Source of the DNA: VRUE01 sp963770315
GTDB lineage: Bacteria > Actinomycetota > Thermoleophilia > Solirubrobacterales > 70-9
DNA length: 64,000 nucleotides
Direction: 5' to 3'
Assembly (NCBI GenBank): GCA_963770315.1
Contig: CAVYPC010000002.1
Coordinates: 496,001 to 560,000 of the forward strand
Positions within the stretch are counted from its first letter, which is position 1; each line of letters starts with the position of its first letter. The notes beneath the pieces are model-generated. The model saw only the letters and a list, made by a program, of their open reading frames with translations. It was not told the DNA's origin and did no database searches. Positions 17,582 to 27,478 of the stretch are shown piece after piece. The position numbers were made by a program, and so were the translations under genes.

Positions 17582-17743
17582 CCTGGCGGTTCCCGCAAAT
17601 TAGGCGTTTCGTCTTGTGAAATTCCTGTGAAAGCAGGGATTTCGCCAGGCGGTCCGACGGTCGGTGTGCATACAATCGCGCTGTACGACGGGTATGGGCA
17701 GATTCTTGACCGGACGTGCTCGTCGGCCAGCGGTGCCGCAAAC

Positions 17744-18529
17744 GTGAACTCACAGCAGACCATCAGGCTCGCGGTTATCGACAACGACAGCGGTTTCGTG
17801 ACCGTGCTGGCGAAGCGCACCGAAGTCGCCGGCTGGCAGCAACGCACGCTGGGGGGCGCTATCCCGCCGGAGGAGCTGGTGGCGATGAAGCTGAACGCGC
17901 TGCTGGTCGACCCCGCCGTCCTCGGCGAAGACGCCTGGGAATATCTGGAGCGGGTCTGCGGGATGCTTCCCGACCTCGGCGTGGTCGTCTGCACCGGTCG
18001 CTCGACCGTGGCGCAGCGGGTGCGCGGCCTGCGTCTCGGGGTCGACGACTGGATCACCAAGCCATGTCACCCCGAAGAGGCGATCGCCAGGCTCGAAGCG
18101 GTCTCCCGCCGCCGCCGCCGCGCTCGTCCGCAAGTCGAAGCGGGCCCGGTCCTCGCCGGCGAGCTTGCGATTCGCTCCGACCGCTTCCAGGCTTTCGTCG
18201 GCGACGTCAGCCTCGACCTGACCCGGCGCGAGTTCGAGCTCCTGCAGCTTCTCGCCGACGCTCCCGGGCAGGTGCTCGAGCGCGAGGCGATCTACCAGCG
18301 CGTCTGGGGTTACGCGATGGCGCACGGGGATCGATCGGTCGACGTCTTCATCCGCAAGCTGCGCCAGAAGCTGGAGAAGCTCTCGCCGGGTTGGAGCTAT
18401 ATCCACACCCACTTCGGCGTCGGCTATCGCTTCGACCCCGAGCCGGCGGGTGGGGCTGTCGCCGCGCCGGCAGAGCGCAGGACGGATGTCGATCCGGCGC
18501 CGGTTCGGGACGCCTTCACCGCCGCCTGA
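17744..18529 (+). CDS. OmpR/PhoB-family response regulator
   Basis: 261 residues from GTG 17744. The receiver domain (about 7-120) keeps acidic residues near the N-terminus (VIDND), a phospho-acceptor candidate Asp56 (LLVDPAV), Thr in VVCTGRS and Lys106 in ITKPCH. A winged-helix domain follows (LDLTRREFELLQLLADAPGQ, SVDVFIRKLRQKLE, VGYRFDPE). It sits directly before pstS, so a PhoB/PhoP-like role in phosphate sensing is likely. No histidine kinase gene is adjacent. The receiver is more divergent than usual. Confidence 0.85.
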   Translation: MNSQQTIRLAVIDNDSGFVTVLAKRTEVAGWQQRTLGGAIPPEELVAMKLNALLVDPAVLGEDAWEYLERVCGMLPDLGVVVCTGRSTVAQRVRGLRLGVDDWITKPCHPEEAIARLEAVSRRRRRARPQVEAGPVLAGELAIRSDRFQAFVGDVSLDLTRREFELLQLLADAPGQVLEREAIYQRVWGYAMAHGDRSVDVFIRKLRQKLEKLSPGWSYIHTHFGVGYRFDPEPAGGAVAAPAERRTDVDPAPVRDAFTAA

Positions 18530-18545
18530 CCGGCCCGTTTCCCGC

Positions 18546-18567
18546 TTTACATCTTTTTTACATCTTC
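18546..18567 (+). promoter_or_regulatory. Putative Pho operator: 11-bp tandem repeat before pstS
   Basis: TTTACATCTTT (18546-18556) is followed immediately by TTTACATCTTC (18557-18567). Two 11-bp direct repeats are the geometry of PhoB-family boxes. The site lies about 80 bp before the pstS start and just after the regulator gene. The sequence itself differs from the E. coli and Streptomyces consensus, so assignment rests on spacing and context. Confidence 0.6.
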
Positions 18568-18644
18568 GATACAGGCAGGCAACAAGCTGTCAGCGGGCCG
18601 CTGAGAGTGTGGCCTCGTATCCCTCTCGAACTAAGGAGAAACGC

Positions 18645-19682
18645 GTGACCAGGAGACTTCTCGGTGTCGCGATGGCGTTGGCTCTGGCGATCGGCGTCAC
18701 CGCCTGCGGCAGCTCGTCCTCGGACAGCAGTGGTTCGTCCACCTCGCCATTGGTTGGCGCCGGCAGCACGCTGGTTGCCCCGCTGATGTCCAAATGGCAG
18801 TCCGACTACGCCAGCAAGAGCGAAGAAACGGTCACCTATGGCGCGATCGGCAGCGGCGGCGGGATCGACCAGATCACCTCCCGCTCGGTCGACTTCGGCG
18901 CCTCCGATGCGCCCTTGACCCCGGAACAGTTCGAAGAAGCCGACGGAGTCGAGCAGATTCCCTGGGCGCTGAGCGGCACCGTGCCCGCCTACAACGTCAG
19001 TGGGGTGCCCGACAACCTGAAAGTGGATGGCGAAATCCTCTCCCGCATCTACCTCGGCACCATCACCCAGTGGGACGACCCGGTGATCGCCAAACTCAAC
19101 CCGGGCGTCAACTTGCCGAGCACGAAGATCACGCCCGTCTACCGCAGCGACGGCAGCGGCGACACCTACGCCTTCACCAACTATCTCTCGGCGGTCAGCC
19201 CCGAGTTCAAGTCGCAGGTGGGTACCTCGACCACGGTCAAGTTCCCGACCGGGGTCGGCGCCGAAAAGAACGATGGCGTCGCTGCCGCGATCTCGCAGAC
19301 CGACGGCGCGATCGGCTACGTCGGGCTCGCCTACGCGCTGTCCAACGAACTCAACATGCCGCTGGTCGAGAACCTGGCCGGGAACTTCCCGGAACCTGGC
19401 GTCGAAAGCGTGGAAGCGGCCGCCGACGCGGTCAGCAAGATCGGGCCGAACAACGAAATCTCGCTCGCCAATCTGCCCGGTTCGGCCAAGGACGCCTACC
19501 CGATCTCGACCTACACCTACGTGATCGTGCCGCTCGAAAGCGAAAAGGCGGATGCGCTGAAGAAGTTCATCACCTACGCGATCGGCCCCGGCCAGGAATT
19601 CGGCCCCGACCTCGACTTCGCCCCGCTGCCGAAGCAGGTCGTCGCCGCCGGCAAGAAGGCGATCGCCAAGATCAGCGGTTGA
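18645..19682 (+). CDS. pstS: Phosphate ABC transporter substrate-binding lipoprotein
   Basis: 345 residues from GTG 18645, chosen because AAGGAG lies 6 nt upstream, one of the few clear Shine-Dalgarno sites here. The signal peptide ends in lipobox GVTAC (Cys21). Phosphate-binding blocks include VGAGSTLVAPLMSKW, GAIGSGGGIDQI, DFGASDAPL and YRSDGSGDTYAFTNYLS. It binds periplasmic or surface phosphate and delivers it to PstCA. It is the first gene of pstSCAB-phoU and is likely controlled by the 11-bp repeat upstream. Confidence 0.97.
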   Translation: MTRRLLGVAMALALAIGVTACGSSSSDSSGSSTSPLVGAGSTLVAPLMSKWQSDYASKSEETVTYGAIGSGGGIDQITSRSVDFGASDAPLTPEQFEEADGVEQIPWALSGTVPAYNVSGVPDNLKVDGEILSRIYLGTITQWDDPVIAKLNPGVNLPSTKITPVYRSDGSGDTYAFTNYLSAVSPEFKSQVGTSTTVKFPTGVGAEKNDGVAAAISQTDGAIGYVGLAYALSNELNMPLVENLAGNFPEPGVESVEAAADAVSKIGPNNEISLANLPGSAKDAYPISTYTYVIVPLESEKADALKKFITYAIGPGQEFGPDLDFAPLPKQVVAAGKKAIAKISG

Positions 19683-19683
19683 G

Positions 19684-20673
19684 ATGGAGGCCGGCGCCCT
19701 CGAGAACCCTGTTCTGCGGGCCCGGCGCAACCGTGCCGATCGAATCGGCGACCCGCTGCTGCGAGGCCTCTCCGGCCTCGCGGCAGCGGTTGCGGTTGCC
19801 GTCATCGCCGGGATCGCCTATGAGGTGATCCACCTCGCCTGGCCGGCGATCACCGAGTTCGGTCTGGGCTTCGTCACCACCAACGACTGGAACCCGGTCA
19901 CCGAACGCTTTGGGGCCGCCCCCTTCATCTACGGGACGGTCGTCACCTCGGCGATCGCGCTGCTGTTTGCGGCGCCGCTCTCGATCGCGATCTCGATCTA
20001 CCTGACCGAGCTGGCGCCGAGCCGGGTGCGGCGGCCGGTGGCGACGCTGGTCGACATGCTCGCCGCGATTCCCAGCGTCATCCTCGGCCTCTGGGGGATC
20101 CTCGTCCTCGGGCCCTTCATGCACGACACGGTCGAGCCGGCGCTGAAGAGCACGCTCGGCTTCCTGCCGATCTTCAGCGGCGATCCCTCGGCCTTCGGTT
20201 ACCTGACCGCCGCCCTGATCCTGACGATCATGACCACGCCGATCATCACCAGCGTCACCCGCGAGGTCTTCGAGACGGTGCCGGGCGATCTCAAGGAGGG
20301 CTCCTACGCGCTGGGTGCGACTCGCTGGGAGATGATCAGGCAGGTCGTGCTGCCCTATTCCCGCGCTGGGATCGTCGGCGCGACCATCCTCGGCCTCGGC
20401 CGCGCGATCGGCGAGGCGATCGCGGTCGCGCAGGTGATCGGCGGCGCGACCGGGATCAATATCTCCCTCTTCCACACCGGCAGCACGATGGCGGCCCAGA
20501 TAGCGGCCCAGTTCCAGGGTGCGCCGGGGGCGCTGCAAAAGCCGTCGCTGGCCTATCTCGGCCTGATCCTGCTGGTGTTCGCGGTGATCGTCAACGTCGT
20601 CGCCCGCATGATCGTTCAGCGCGGCACGCTGAGGGACGTCGACGTCACCCCGACCGAGGCGGAGGCGCTGTGA
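19684..20673 (+). CDS. pstC: Phosphate ABC transporter permease
   Basis: 329 residues, six predicted membrane helices, and the binding-protein-dependent permease motif in TVPGDLKEGSYALGATRWEM. The N-terminal cytosolic stretch precedes SGLAAAVAVAVIAGIAYEVI. It forms the phosphate channel with PstA. Spacing to pstS is 1 nt, and it overlaps pstA by 4 bp (GTGA). Confidence 0.96.
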   Translation: MEAGALENPVLRARRNRADRIGDPLLRGLSGLAAAVAVAVIAGIAYEVIHLAWPAITEFGLGFVTTNDWNPVTERFGAAPFIYGTVVTSAIALLFAAPLSIAISIYLTELAPSRVRRPVATLVDMLAAIPSVILGLWGILVLGPFMHDTVEPALKSTLGFLPIFSGDPSAFGYLTAALILTIMTTPIITSVTREVFETVPGDLKEGSYALGATRWEMIRQVVLPYSRAGIVGATILGLGRAIGEAIAVAQVIGGATGINISLFHTGSTMAAQIAAQFQGAPGALQKPSLAYLGLILLVFAVIVNVVARMIVQRGTLRDVDVTPTEAEAL

Positions 20674-21554
20674 ACGGCGCCGAGAGCCACGCGTTGCTGC
20701 TCGATCGCGGCAACCTGAAGCGGCGAAACCGCGCCAACCGGCTCGTCGGCGTCTCCTCGACGATCGCCGCCCTGCTCGCGGTCGCCGTGCTGCTGATCGT
20801 CGTCGGCTCGGTGCTCTCCAAGGGAATCGGGGCCCTCAGCCTCCATTTCCTCACCACCCCGATGGGCCTCTTCGGAGATACGAGCGGGGGCATCTCCAAC
20901 GCGATCGTCGGCACCTTGATCATCGTCGCGATCGCCGCGCTGATGGCGATTCCGGTGGGAATGCTGGTCGCGATCTATACCACCGAGTTCGCCCCCGACC
21001 GGATCGGTCACGCCATCCGCTTCGTGCTCGACCTGCTCAACGGGGTGCCGACGATCATCACCGGCATCTTCGTCTACGGCCTGATGGTCGCCGGCAATCG
21101 GCAGAGCGGCTACGCCGGCTCGGTGGCGTTGGCGATCATCATGCTGCCGATCGTCGCCCGCACCGCGCAGGAGGTGCTGACCCTCGTTCCCGGCGCCCTC
21201 AAGGAGGCCGCCTACGCGCTTGGCATCGCCCGCTGGCGAACCCTGGTGCGCGTAACCCTGCCGACGGCGGCCGGCGGCCTGCTCACCGGCGCCCTGCTTG
21301 CCGTGGCGCGCGTGGCGGGGGAGACGGCGCCGCTGATCCTGACCTGCTCGATCTTCGGCCAGGGCGTGCTCACCGAACCGAGCGAAGCGCTCGCCTCGAT
21401 CCCGGTCTTCATCTTCCAGTCCTCGGAGTCGCCCAGCCCCGAGGCCCATACCCAGGCCTGGGCCGCGGCCCTGATCCTGATCGCCTTCGTGCTCGTCCTC
21501 AACATCGTCGCCCGTGCCTTCTACGCCCGTTCCCGCAAGCGCATGGGGGCCTGA
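20670..21554 (+). CDS. pstA: Phosphate ABC transporter permease
   Basis: 294 residues, GTG start within the pstC stop. It has six hydrophobic segments and an EAA-type loop (LVPGALKEAAYALGIARWRT). The conserved PstA block FVLDLLNGVPTIITGIFVYG is present. It pairs with PstC in the membrane. Confidence 0.96.
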   Translation: MNGAESHALLLDRGNLKRRNRANRLVGVSSTIAALLAVAVLLIVVGSVLSKGIGALSLHFLTTPMGLFGDTSGGISNAIVGTLIIVAIAALMAIPVGMLVAIYTTEFAPDRIGHAIRFVLDLLNGVPTIITGIFVYGLMVAGNRQSGYAGSVALAIIMLPIVARTAQEVLTLVPGALKEAAYALGIARWRTLVRVTLPTAAGGLLTGALLAVARVAGETAPLILTCSIFGQGVLTEPSEALASIPVFIFQSSESPSPEAHTQAWAAALILIAFVLVLNIVARAFYARSRKRMGA

Positions 21555-21625
21555 CCCCCGAGCGCTCGACCCCCCAGCCGAGGAGTCCTAGGATGGACAG
21601 CAGAGACCCGACCGAGAGCCAGACC

Positions 21626-22492
21626 ATGACCGAGCAGAACCCAGAACCGCAGGCAAATCCCCAGGCCCCAGGCCACTCGCGCCCGCTCGTCTCGGTGGCC
21701 GGCGAAGCGACGGCAAAGCCCGCGAAGCGGATCCGTGAGATCGGCAACGTCGAGCTGCAGGGCCTCGACGCTTACTACGGCTCCAATCACGCGGTGCGTG
21801 ACGTCAGCCTCGGCTTCGACTCGGCCAAGGTGACGGCGATCATCGGTCCCTCCGGCTGCGGCAAGTCGACCATGGTGCGCTGCATCAACCGCATGCACGA
21901 GGAGATCGAGGGGGCCCGCAGCGAGGGCAAGGTGCTGCTCGACGGTCTCGACCTCTACGACCCTCGAATCGACATCGTCGCGGTGCGGCGCTCGGTCGGG
22001 ATGGTCTTCCAGAAACCGAATCCGTTCCCGACGATGTCGGTGCTCGACAACGTCACGGCCGGCCTGCGCCTGACCGGCGCCTCGCGCAGCGAGCTCGACG
22101 AACGTGGCCACGAGGCCCTGGTCGGGGCCGGCCTCTGGGACGAGGTCAAGGACCGGCTCAAGGGTCCCGGGGTGGGGCTGTCGGGGGGTCAGCAGCAGCG
22201 CCTCTGCATCGCCAGGGCCCTGGCGGTCGATCCCGAGGTGCTGCTGATGGACGAGCCCTGCTCGGCGCTCGATCCGTTGGCGACGCTGAGGATCGAGGAG
22301 CTGATCGGCGAGCTGAAGGAGCGGGTGACGATCGTCATCGTCACCCACAACATGCAGCAGGCCGCCCGCGTCGCCGACACGACCGTGTTCATGCTCGGTG
22401 GCGAGCTGGTCGAGGTCGGTCCCACCGACGAGGTCTTCACCAATCCCAAGGACGAACGGACCGAGCAGTACGTCACCGGGAAGTTCGGCTGA
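21626..22492 (+). CDS. pstB: Phosphate ABC transporter ATPase
   Basis: 288 residues from ATG 21626. An in-frame ATG at 21593 overlaps a TAGGAT hexamer (21589-21594) and is less likely to be transcribed. Walker A is GPSGCGKST, the Q-loop VGMVFQKPNPFPTM is typical of PstB, the signature is LSGGQQQRLCIARAL and Walker B is LLMDEPCSAL. It powers PstCA. The stop overlaps the phoU start (TGATG). The TAGGAT hints at an internal promoter for pstB-phoU. Confidence 0.96.
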   Translation: MTEQNPEPQANPQAPGHSRPLVSVAGEATAKPAKRIREIGNVELQGLDAYYGSNHAVRDVSLGFDSAKVTAIIGPSGCGKSTMVRCINRMHEEIEGARSEGKVLLDGLDLYDPRIDIVAVRRSVGMVFQKPNPFPTMSVLDNVTAGLRLTGASRSELDERGHEALVGAGLWDEVKDRLKGPGVGLSGGQQQRLCIARALAVDPEVLLMDEPCSALDPLATLRIEELIGELKERVTIVIVTHNMQQAARVADTTVFMLGGELVEVGPTDEVFTNPKDERTEQYVTGKFG

Positions 22493-23178
22493 TGGCCCTG
22501 GAGACGCGCAGCCAGTACCAGGAGGAGCTGGAGCGCCTGGAGGCGAGCGGCCTCGGCGGCCTCGACCTCGTCAACGGCTCCCTCGACCGCACGATGGAGG
22601 CGATCGAGCACCAGGACGTCGAGCTGGCGCAGCTGGTGATCGCCGACGACGATCGGATCGACGGGCGTTATCTGGAGGTGCACCAGAGCCTGATCACGCT
22701 GCTCGCCACCCAGTCGCCGGTGGCGACCGACCTGCGGCTGATCTCGGCGCTGCTGCACGTGCTGAAGAACGTCGAGCGGATGGGCGACCAGTGCGTGAAC
22801 ATCTGCAAGATGATCCCGTTGACCGGCAATGAGCCTCCGGCCGACGAGGAGATGGTGAGGCTGATCCTGGCGATGGGCCGGCAGACCCGCACCCTGACCA
22901 GCCAATCGAAGCGGGCCTTCGAGGAACGCAACGTCGAGATGGCGCGCGACCTGGTCTGCCAGGACGACCTGGTCGACAATCTCAACCGCGAGTGCTTCGG
23001 CCTAGCGCTGGAGATCGGCGACGATCCCGACCGTCGCGAGTGGGCGATGACGATGCTGCTGGCCGCGCGGGCGATCGAGCGGATCGCCGACAACGCGGTC
23101 GACATCGGCGAGCAGGTCGCCTTCGTGGTCACCGGGCTCTTCAAAGAGTTCGAGGACGCCTCTCACCCGAACGTGTAG
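22492..23178 (+). CDS. phoU: Phosphate transport regulator PhoU
   Basis: 228 residues, two PhoU three-helix repeats with metal-binding patterns (LKNVERMGDQCVNI and RAIERIADNAVDIGEQ). PhoU links transporter state to Pho signalling and represses the regulon under phosphate excess. It is translationally coupled to pstB. Confidence 0.96.
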   Translation: MALETRSQYQEELERLEASGLGGLDLVNGSLDRTMEAIEHQDVELAQLVIADDDRIDGRYLEVHQSLITLLATQSPVATDLRLISALLHVLKNVERMGDQCVNICKMIPLTGNEPPADEEMVRLILAMGRQTRTLTSQSKRAFEERNVEMARDLVCQDDLVDNLNRECFGLALEIGDDPDRREWAMTMLLAARAIERIADNAVDIGEQVAFVVTGLFKEFEDASHPNV

Positions 23179-23253
23179 GGGCGGAGCTCGTCCCCGAAAA
23201 GCGTCCAAGTTCCGGCTTTCCGTACGGGGTTGAGATCCGAAGCTTCTGGGAAC

Positions 23254-24180
<927 letters not shown>

Positions 24181-24222
24181 GCCCGCCTGGATATATCGAG
24201 GCGGCTGCTCTAGCCTGCGCGC

Positions 24223-24699
24223 GTGGCGCGAGCGCGAGAGGTTCCCGGGTTCGATTGCGATGAGTCGTTCTCGCGTGCCGCGGCGCGGGTGGTCGAGGTT
24301 CGGGCCGCGGAGGTATTCGCCCATTCGGATGGCGTGCTCGACATCGGCGAGATCGAGCACGTGCATGACATGCGGGTGGCGACCCGGCGGCTGCGCGCGG
24401 CGCTCGAGGTCTTCGAGCCGTGCTTCCCGGCCAAGCGACACCGTAAGGCGCTGAAGCGGGTAAAGGCGCTGTCCGACGAGCTCGGCGAACGCCGCGACCG
24501 CGACGTCTCGATCGAGTTCCTCGAGCGATTCGCGGAGGAGGCGCCAGCCGGCGACCGTGACGCGCTCGCGGCATTGATCAAGCGCCTCCGCCATGAGCAG
24601 CGGGAGATGAACGACGAGCTTGCTCCGTACGTCGCGCCGAAGCGGTTGAAGAAGCTGCAGCGGCGCCTGCGCAAGCTGACGAAGGCGGCGAAAGGATGA
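24223..24699 (+). CDS. CHAD-domain protein, N-terminal half of a split pair
   Basis: 158 residues, GTG start 6 nt after TAGCCT. The CHAD helices are recognisable: HVHDMRVATRRLRAALEVFE with the conserved His and Arg residues, then SDELGERRDRDVSIEFLE. CHAD domains bind polyphosphate. A complete domain has two four-helix bundles, and this ORF covers one. It overlaps the following CHAD gene by 4 bp (ATGA), implying coupled synthesis of both halves. Confidence 0.85.
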   Translation: MARAREVPGFDCDESFSRAAARVVEVRAAEVFAHSDGVLDIGEIEHVHDMRVATRRLRAALEVFEPCFPAKRHRKALKRVKALSDELGERRDRDVSIEFLERFAEEAPAGDRDALAALIKRLRHEQREMNDELAPYVAPKRLKKLQRRLRKLTKAAKG

Positions 24700-25118
24700 A
24701 GCCACGCCGTGTGGAGGGCCTCGACCCGGCGGCCCCGCTGCGTCCCAACGCGGCGCGGATCGTTCGAACCAGGCTGGACGAGCTGCGGTCCCTTGCCCCG
24801 GCGGCGCTCGAGCCCTCAGCCGCCAGCGCCCAGCACGACATGCGCATCGCTGCCAAGCGGCTGCGTTATGTGCTGGAGATCGCCGGTCCGTGCTTCGGCC
24901 CCGAGGCGAAGCTGGCCCGCGATGCCGCCAAGGAGCTGCAGGGCGTGCTCGGCGACATCCATGACTGCGACGTGATGCTGCCGCGGGCCGAGGACATCGA
25001 GTCGCTCTGCGACCTGCTGCGCACCCGCCGCGAGCTGCTCTTCCAGCGCTTCACGGAGCTCTGGCGCGAGGAGCTCGAGCGAGGCACTTGGGCCGCACTC
25101 GACAGATTCACTGGATAG
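24696..25118 (+). CDS. CHAD-domain protein, C-terminal half of a split pair
   Basis: 140 residues with a second CHAD bundle: QHDMRIAAKRLRYVLEIAG followed by LQGVLGDIHDCDVMLP. The start codon lies in the stop of the previous gene. Both halves keep their basic phosphate-binding residues, so they could assemble as one CHAD domain from two chains. The context is ppx-like upstream and ppk1 downstream. Confidence 0.85.
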   Translation: MKPRRVEGLDPAAPLRPNAARIVRTRLDELRSLAPAALEPSAASAQHDMRIAAKRLRYVLEIAGPCFGPEAKLARDAAKELQGVLGDIHDCDVMLPRAEDIESLCDLLRTRRELLFQRFTELWREELERGTWAALDRFTG

Positions 25119-25187
25119 TCACACTTTTTCCCTGCTCAGGGGCGAATCTGGAGGCGACCTGAAGGATAGAGAGAGAGGAAGGCACCG

Positions 25188-27458
25188 ATGACTTCCCGTA
25201 TTGACCTGCACTGCCATTCCACCGCCTCGCAGCTCTCGCGGCTCGGGGTCCAGCGCTCGCTCGGGCTGCCCGAGTGCGCGACGCCGCCAGAGGAGGTCTA
25301 CGAGCTGGCGAAGCGCCGGGGGATGGACTTCGTCACGATCACCGACCACGACACGATTGACGGCTGCCTGGAGCTGGCCGACCGTCCCGACTGCTTCGTC
25401 TCCGAGGAGCTGACCGCCCGCTTCGCCGGCGAGCCCCAGGCGGTGCACATCCTCTGTTACGGGATCACTCCCGGAGACCACGAGTGGCTGCAGGAGTACG
25501 CCGGCGATGTAGAGGCCTGCGCCGCGTACCTTCACGAAAACGAGATCGCCTGCGCTCTGGCGCACCCCTTCTACAACGTCGCGGCGCCGCTCATCCGGCG
25601 CCATCGCCGCTGTCTCGCCGAGCTCTTCCCGATCTGGGAGGTGCGCAACGGCTCGCGCGCCGCGGAGCTGAACATGCCCGCCGTCATCTATGTCGAGACC
25701 CACGGCAGCACCGGGATCGGCGGCTCCGACGACCACGCCGGCGTGGATATCGGCCGCACCTTCACCGAGGTGGCGACCTCGTCCACGCCGGAAGAGCTTT
25801 TGCAGCGGCTGCGACGCGGCGAAGCCGAGGCCGGCGGCGAACAGGGGAGCGCCGCCAAATGGGCCCATGCCGCGATGGCGCTGGCGACCCGTGCGCTGGC
25901 GCTCGATGCGACGGCGGCCGGCGACTCCGTCCCCGATCCTGCCGCTGTGCTCAAGATCGCCCAGAGGGTGGTCGGACAGGGCAGCGCCCGAGAAGGGGCG
26001 ATCGCCGCCGACATCGGGCCGGACGACGCTCGCGCCCTGCTCGACTCCTGGCTGGGCTCGATCGGGATCGAGATGCGGGGGCGCGAGCTGATCGCCTACC
26101 TGCAGTCCGAGGACTTCTCCCACGCCGATCTCTATCGCCGTGCCCGCCGGGTCCACGACCGCCGCCTGCGCGTCGCGGTCGACGCCGGAACCGCGGCCGT
26201 CTCCAGGGGCGAGGTGCCGGCGGCGATCGGCGGCCTCTTCGAGGCGCTGCTGCCGGCGATCCCATATGCGCCGCCCACCGTCTTCCTCGGCGCCGAGAAG
26301 GCGAAGCTGGGCGGGCGCGCCGGTGAGCGGCCCCGGGTCGCCCTGATCGCCGACGGGATCGAGGCCATGCACGGGGTCACCCACACGATCGAGGAGATCC
26401 GCGAGCGCGGTGTGCCGGGCTTCGAGGTCGAGGTGGTCGGCACCGATCCGGGAGTCGACCGCCGCCTGCCCGCCGCGACGTCGTTGCGCGTCCCCTTTTA
26501 CGAGGGGATGACCCTGGGTGTCCCCGGCCTGCCCGACCTGGCCGAGACCCTCGCCGAGGGACGCTACGACCTCGTCCACGTCACCGCTCCCGGGCCCGCC
26601 GGCGTCGCCGCCTCGCTCTTGAGCCGCGTCTCCGGGACGCCGCTCCTCGCCAGCTACCACACCGAGCTCTCCGTCTATGCCGGGCTGCGAAGCGGCGACG
26701 ACGGTCTCGAAGTGATCTCGCGGGCAGCGCTCGGCGCCTTCTATACCGCCCCCTCGCGGGTCCTCTCGCCAAGCCCGGCGGCGGACCGCTCGCTGCTCTC
26801 CCTCGGCGCCGCCGAGGATCGGATCGATCGCTGGGAGCGCGGCGTCGACGTCTCGCGGTTCGGACCGGAGAAGGCCGCCCCGAGCGCCTTCCCCGGCGAG
26901 CTGCGGGTTCTCTACGCAGGCCGGTTGACCAGCGAGAAGGGGGTGGACCTGCTCGCCGAGAGCTTCCTGCGGGCGCGTCGTGCCGAGCCGCGCCTGCACC
27001 TGCTGCTGGCCGGCGGCGGCCCCGAGGAGGCCGGGCTGCGGGATCGGCTCGGCGAGCACGCGACCTTCCTCGGCTGGCTCGAGGGCGAGGAGCTCGCCCG
27101 CGCCTACGCCAGCGCCGACATCTTCCTCTTCTGCTCCCGCACCGACACCTACGGCCAGGTCGTGATCGAGGCCGGCGCCAGCGGCCTGCCGGTCGTCGCG
27201 ATCGGCGAGGGTGGTCCGGCGGCGCTGATCGAGAACCGCCACACCGGAATCCTCTGCCGCCCCGACGCCGACCACCTCGCCGGCGCGGTGCTGCAGCTCG
27301 CCTCCTCGCCGGCGCTGCGGCAACGTCTCGGCGCGGCGGCCGTCGCCGTCGCTCGCTCGCGCACCTGGGAGCGGGCACTGGAGCAGCTCGCCAGCGGCTA
27401 CCGGCGGACGCTGGCCGAGTCCGCGGCCGCCCGGCAAGCTTCATCCCGGGCTGCCTGA
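25188..27458 (+). CDS. PHP-domain / GT4 glycosyltransferase fusion protein
   Basis: 756 residues. N-terminal PHP phosphoesterase domain: IDLHCHSTAS, VTITDHDTIDG, ALAHPFYN and IGGSDDHAG, with the metal-binding His/Asp set intact. From about residue 380 a GT-B glycosyltransferase of family 4 follows: LVHVTAPGPAGVAAS, LYAGRLTSEKGVDLLAESF and the sugar-nucleotide motif YGQVVIEAGASGLPVVA. The PHP part could remove phosphate from a product or lipid. Placement in a phosphate locus raises the idea of a sugar lipid made when phosphate is scarce; this is inference. Confidence 0.85.
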   Translation: MTSRIDLHCHSTASQLSRLGVQRSLGLPECATPPEEVYELAKRRGMDFVTITDHDTIDGCLELADRPDCFVSEELTARFAGEPQAVHILCYGITPGDHEWLQEYAGDVEACAAYLHENEIACALAHPFYNVAAPLIRRHRRCLAELFPIWEVRNGSRAAELNMPAVIYVETHGSTGIGGSDDHAGVDIGRTFTEVATSSTPEELLQRLRRGEAEAGGEQGSAAKWAHAAMALATRALALDATAAGDSVPDPAAVLKIAQRVVGQGSAREGAIAADIGPDDARALLDSWLGSIGIEMRGRELIAYLQSEDFSHADLYRRARRVHDRRLRVAVDAGTAAVSRGEVPAAIGGLFEALLPAIPYAPPTVFLGAEKAKLGGRAGERPRVALIADGIEAMHGVTHTIEEIRERGVPGFEVEVVGTDPGVDRRLPAATSLRVPFYEGMTLGVPGLPDLAETLAEGRYDLVHVTAPGPAGVAASLLSRVSGTPLLASYHTELSVYAGLRSGDDGLEVISRAALGAFYTAPSRVLSPSPAADRSLLSLGAAEDRIDRWERGVDVSRFGPEKAAPSAFPGELRVLYAGRLTSEKGVDLLAESFLRARRAEPRLHLLLAGGGPEEAGLRDRLGEHATFLGWLEGEELARAYASADIFLFCSRTDTYGQVVIEAGASGLPVVAIGEGGPAALIENRHTGILCRPDADHLAGAVLQLASSPALRQRLGAAAVAVARSRTWERALEQLASGYRRTLAESAAARQASSRAA

Positions 27459-27478
27459 GGCGGAGGGGACGGGCGAAG

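Noticed and set aside
17627..17743. Upstream extension of the response regulator gene
   Set aside because: The extra 39 codons have no receiver-domain homology and overlap a likely promoter region.
24230..24300. GGTTCGATTGCGATG, resembling a tRNA T-loop
   Set aside because: No cloverleaf can be drawn around it and it lies within the CHAD coding sequence.
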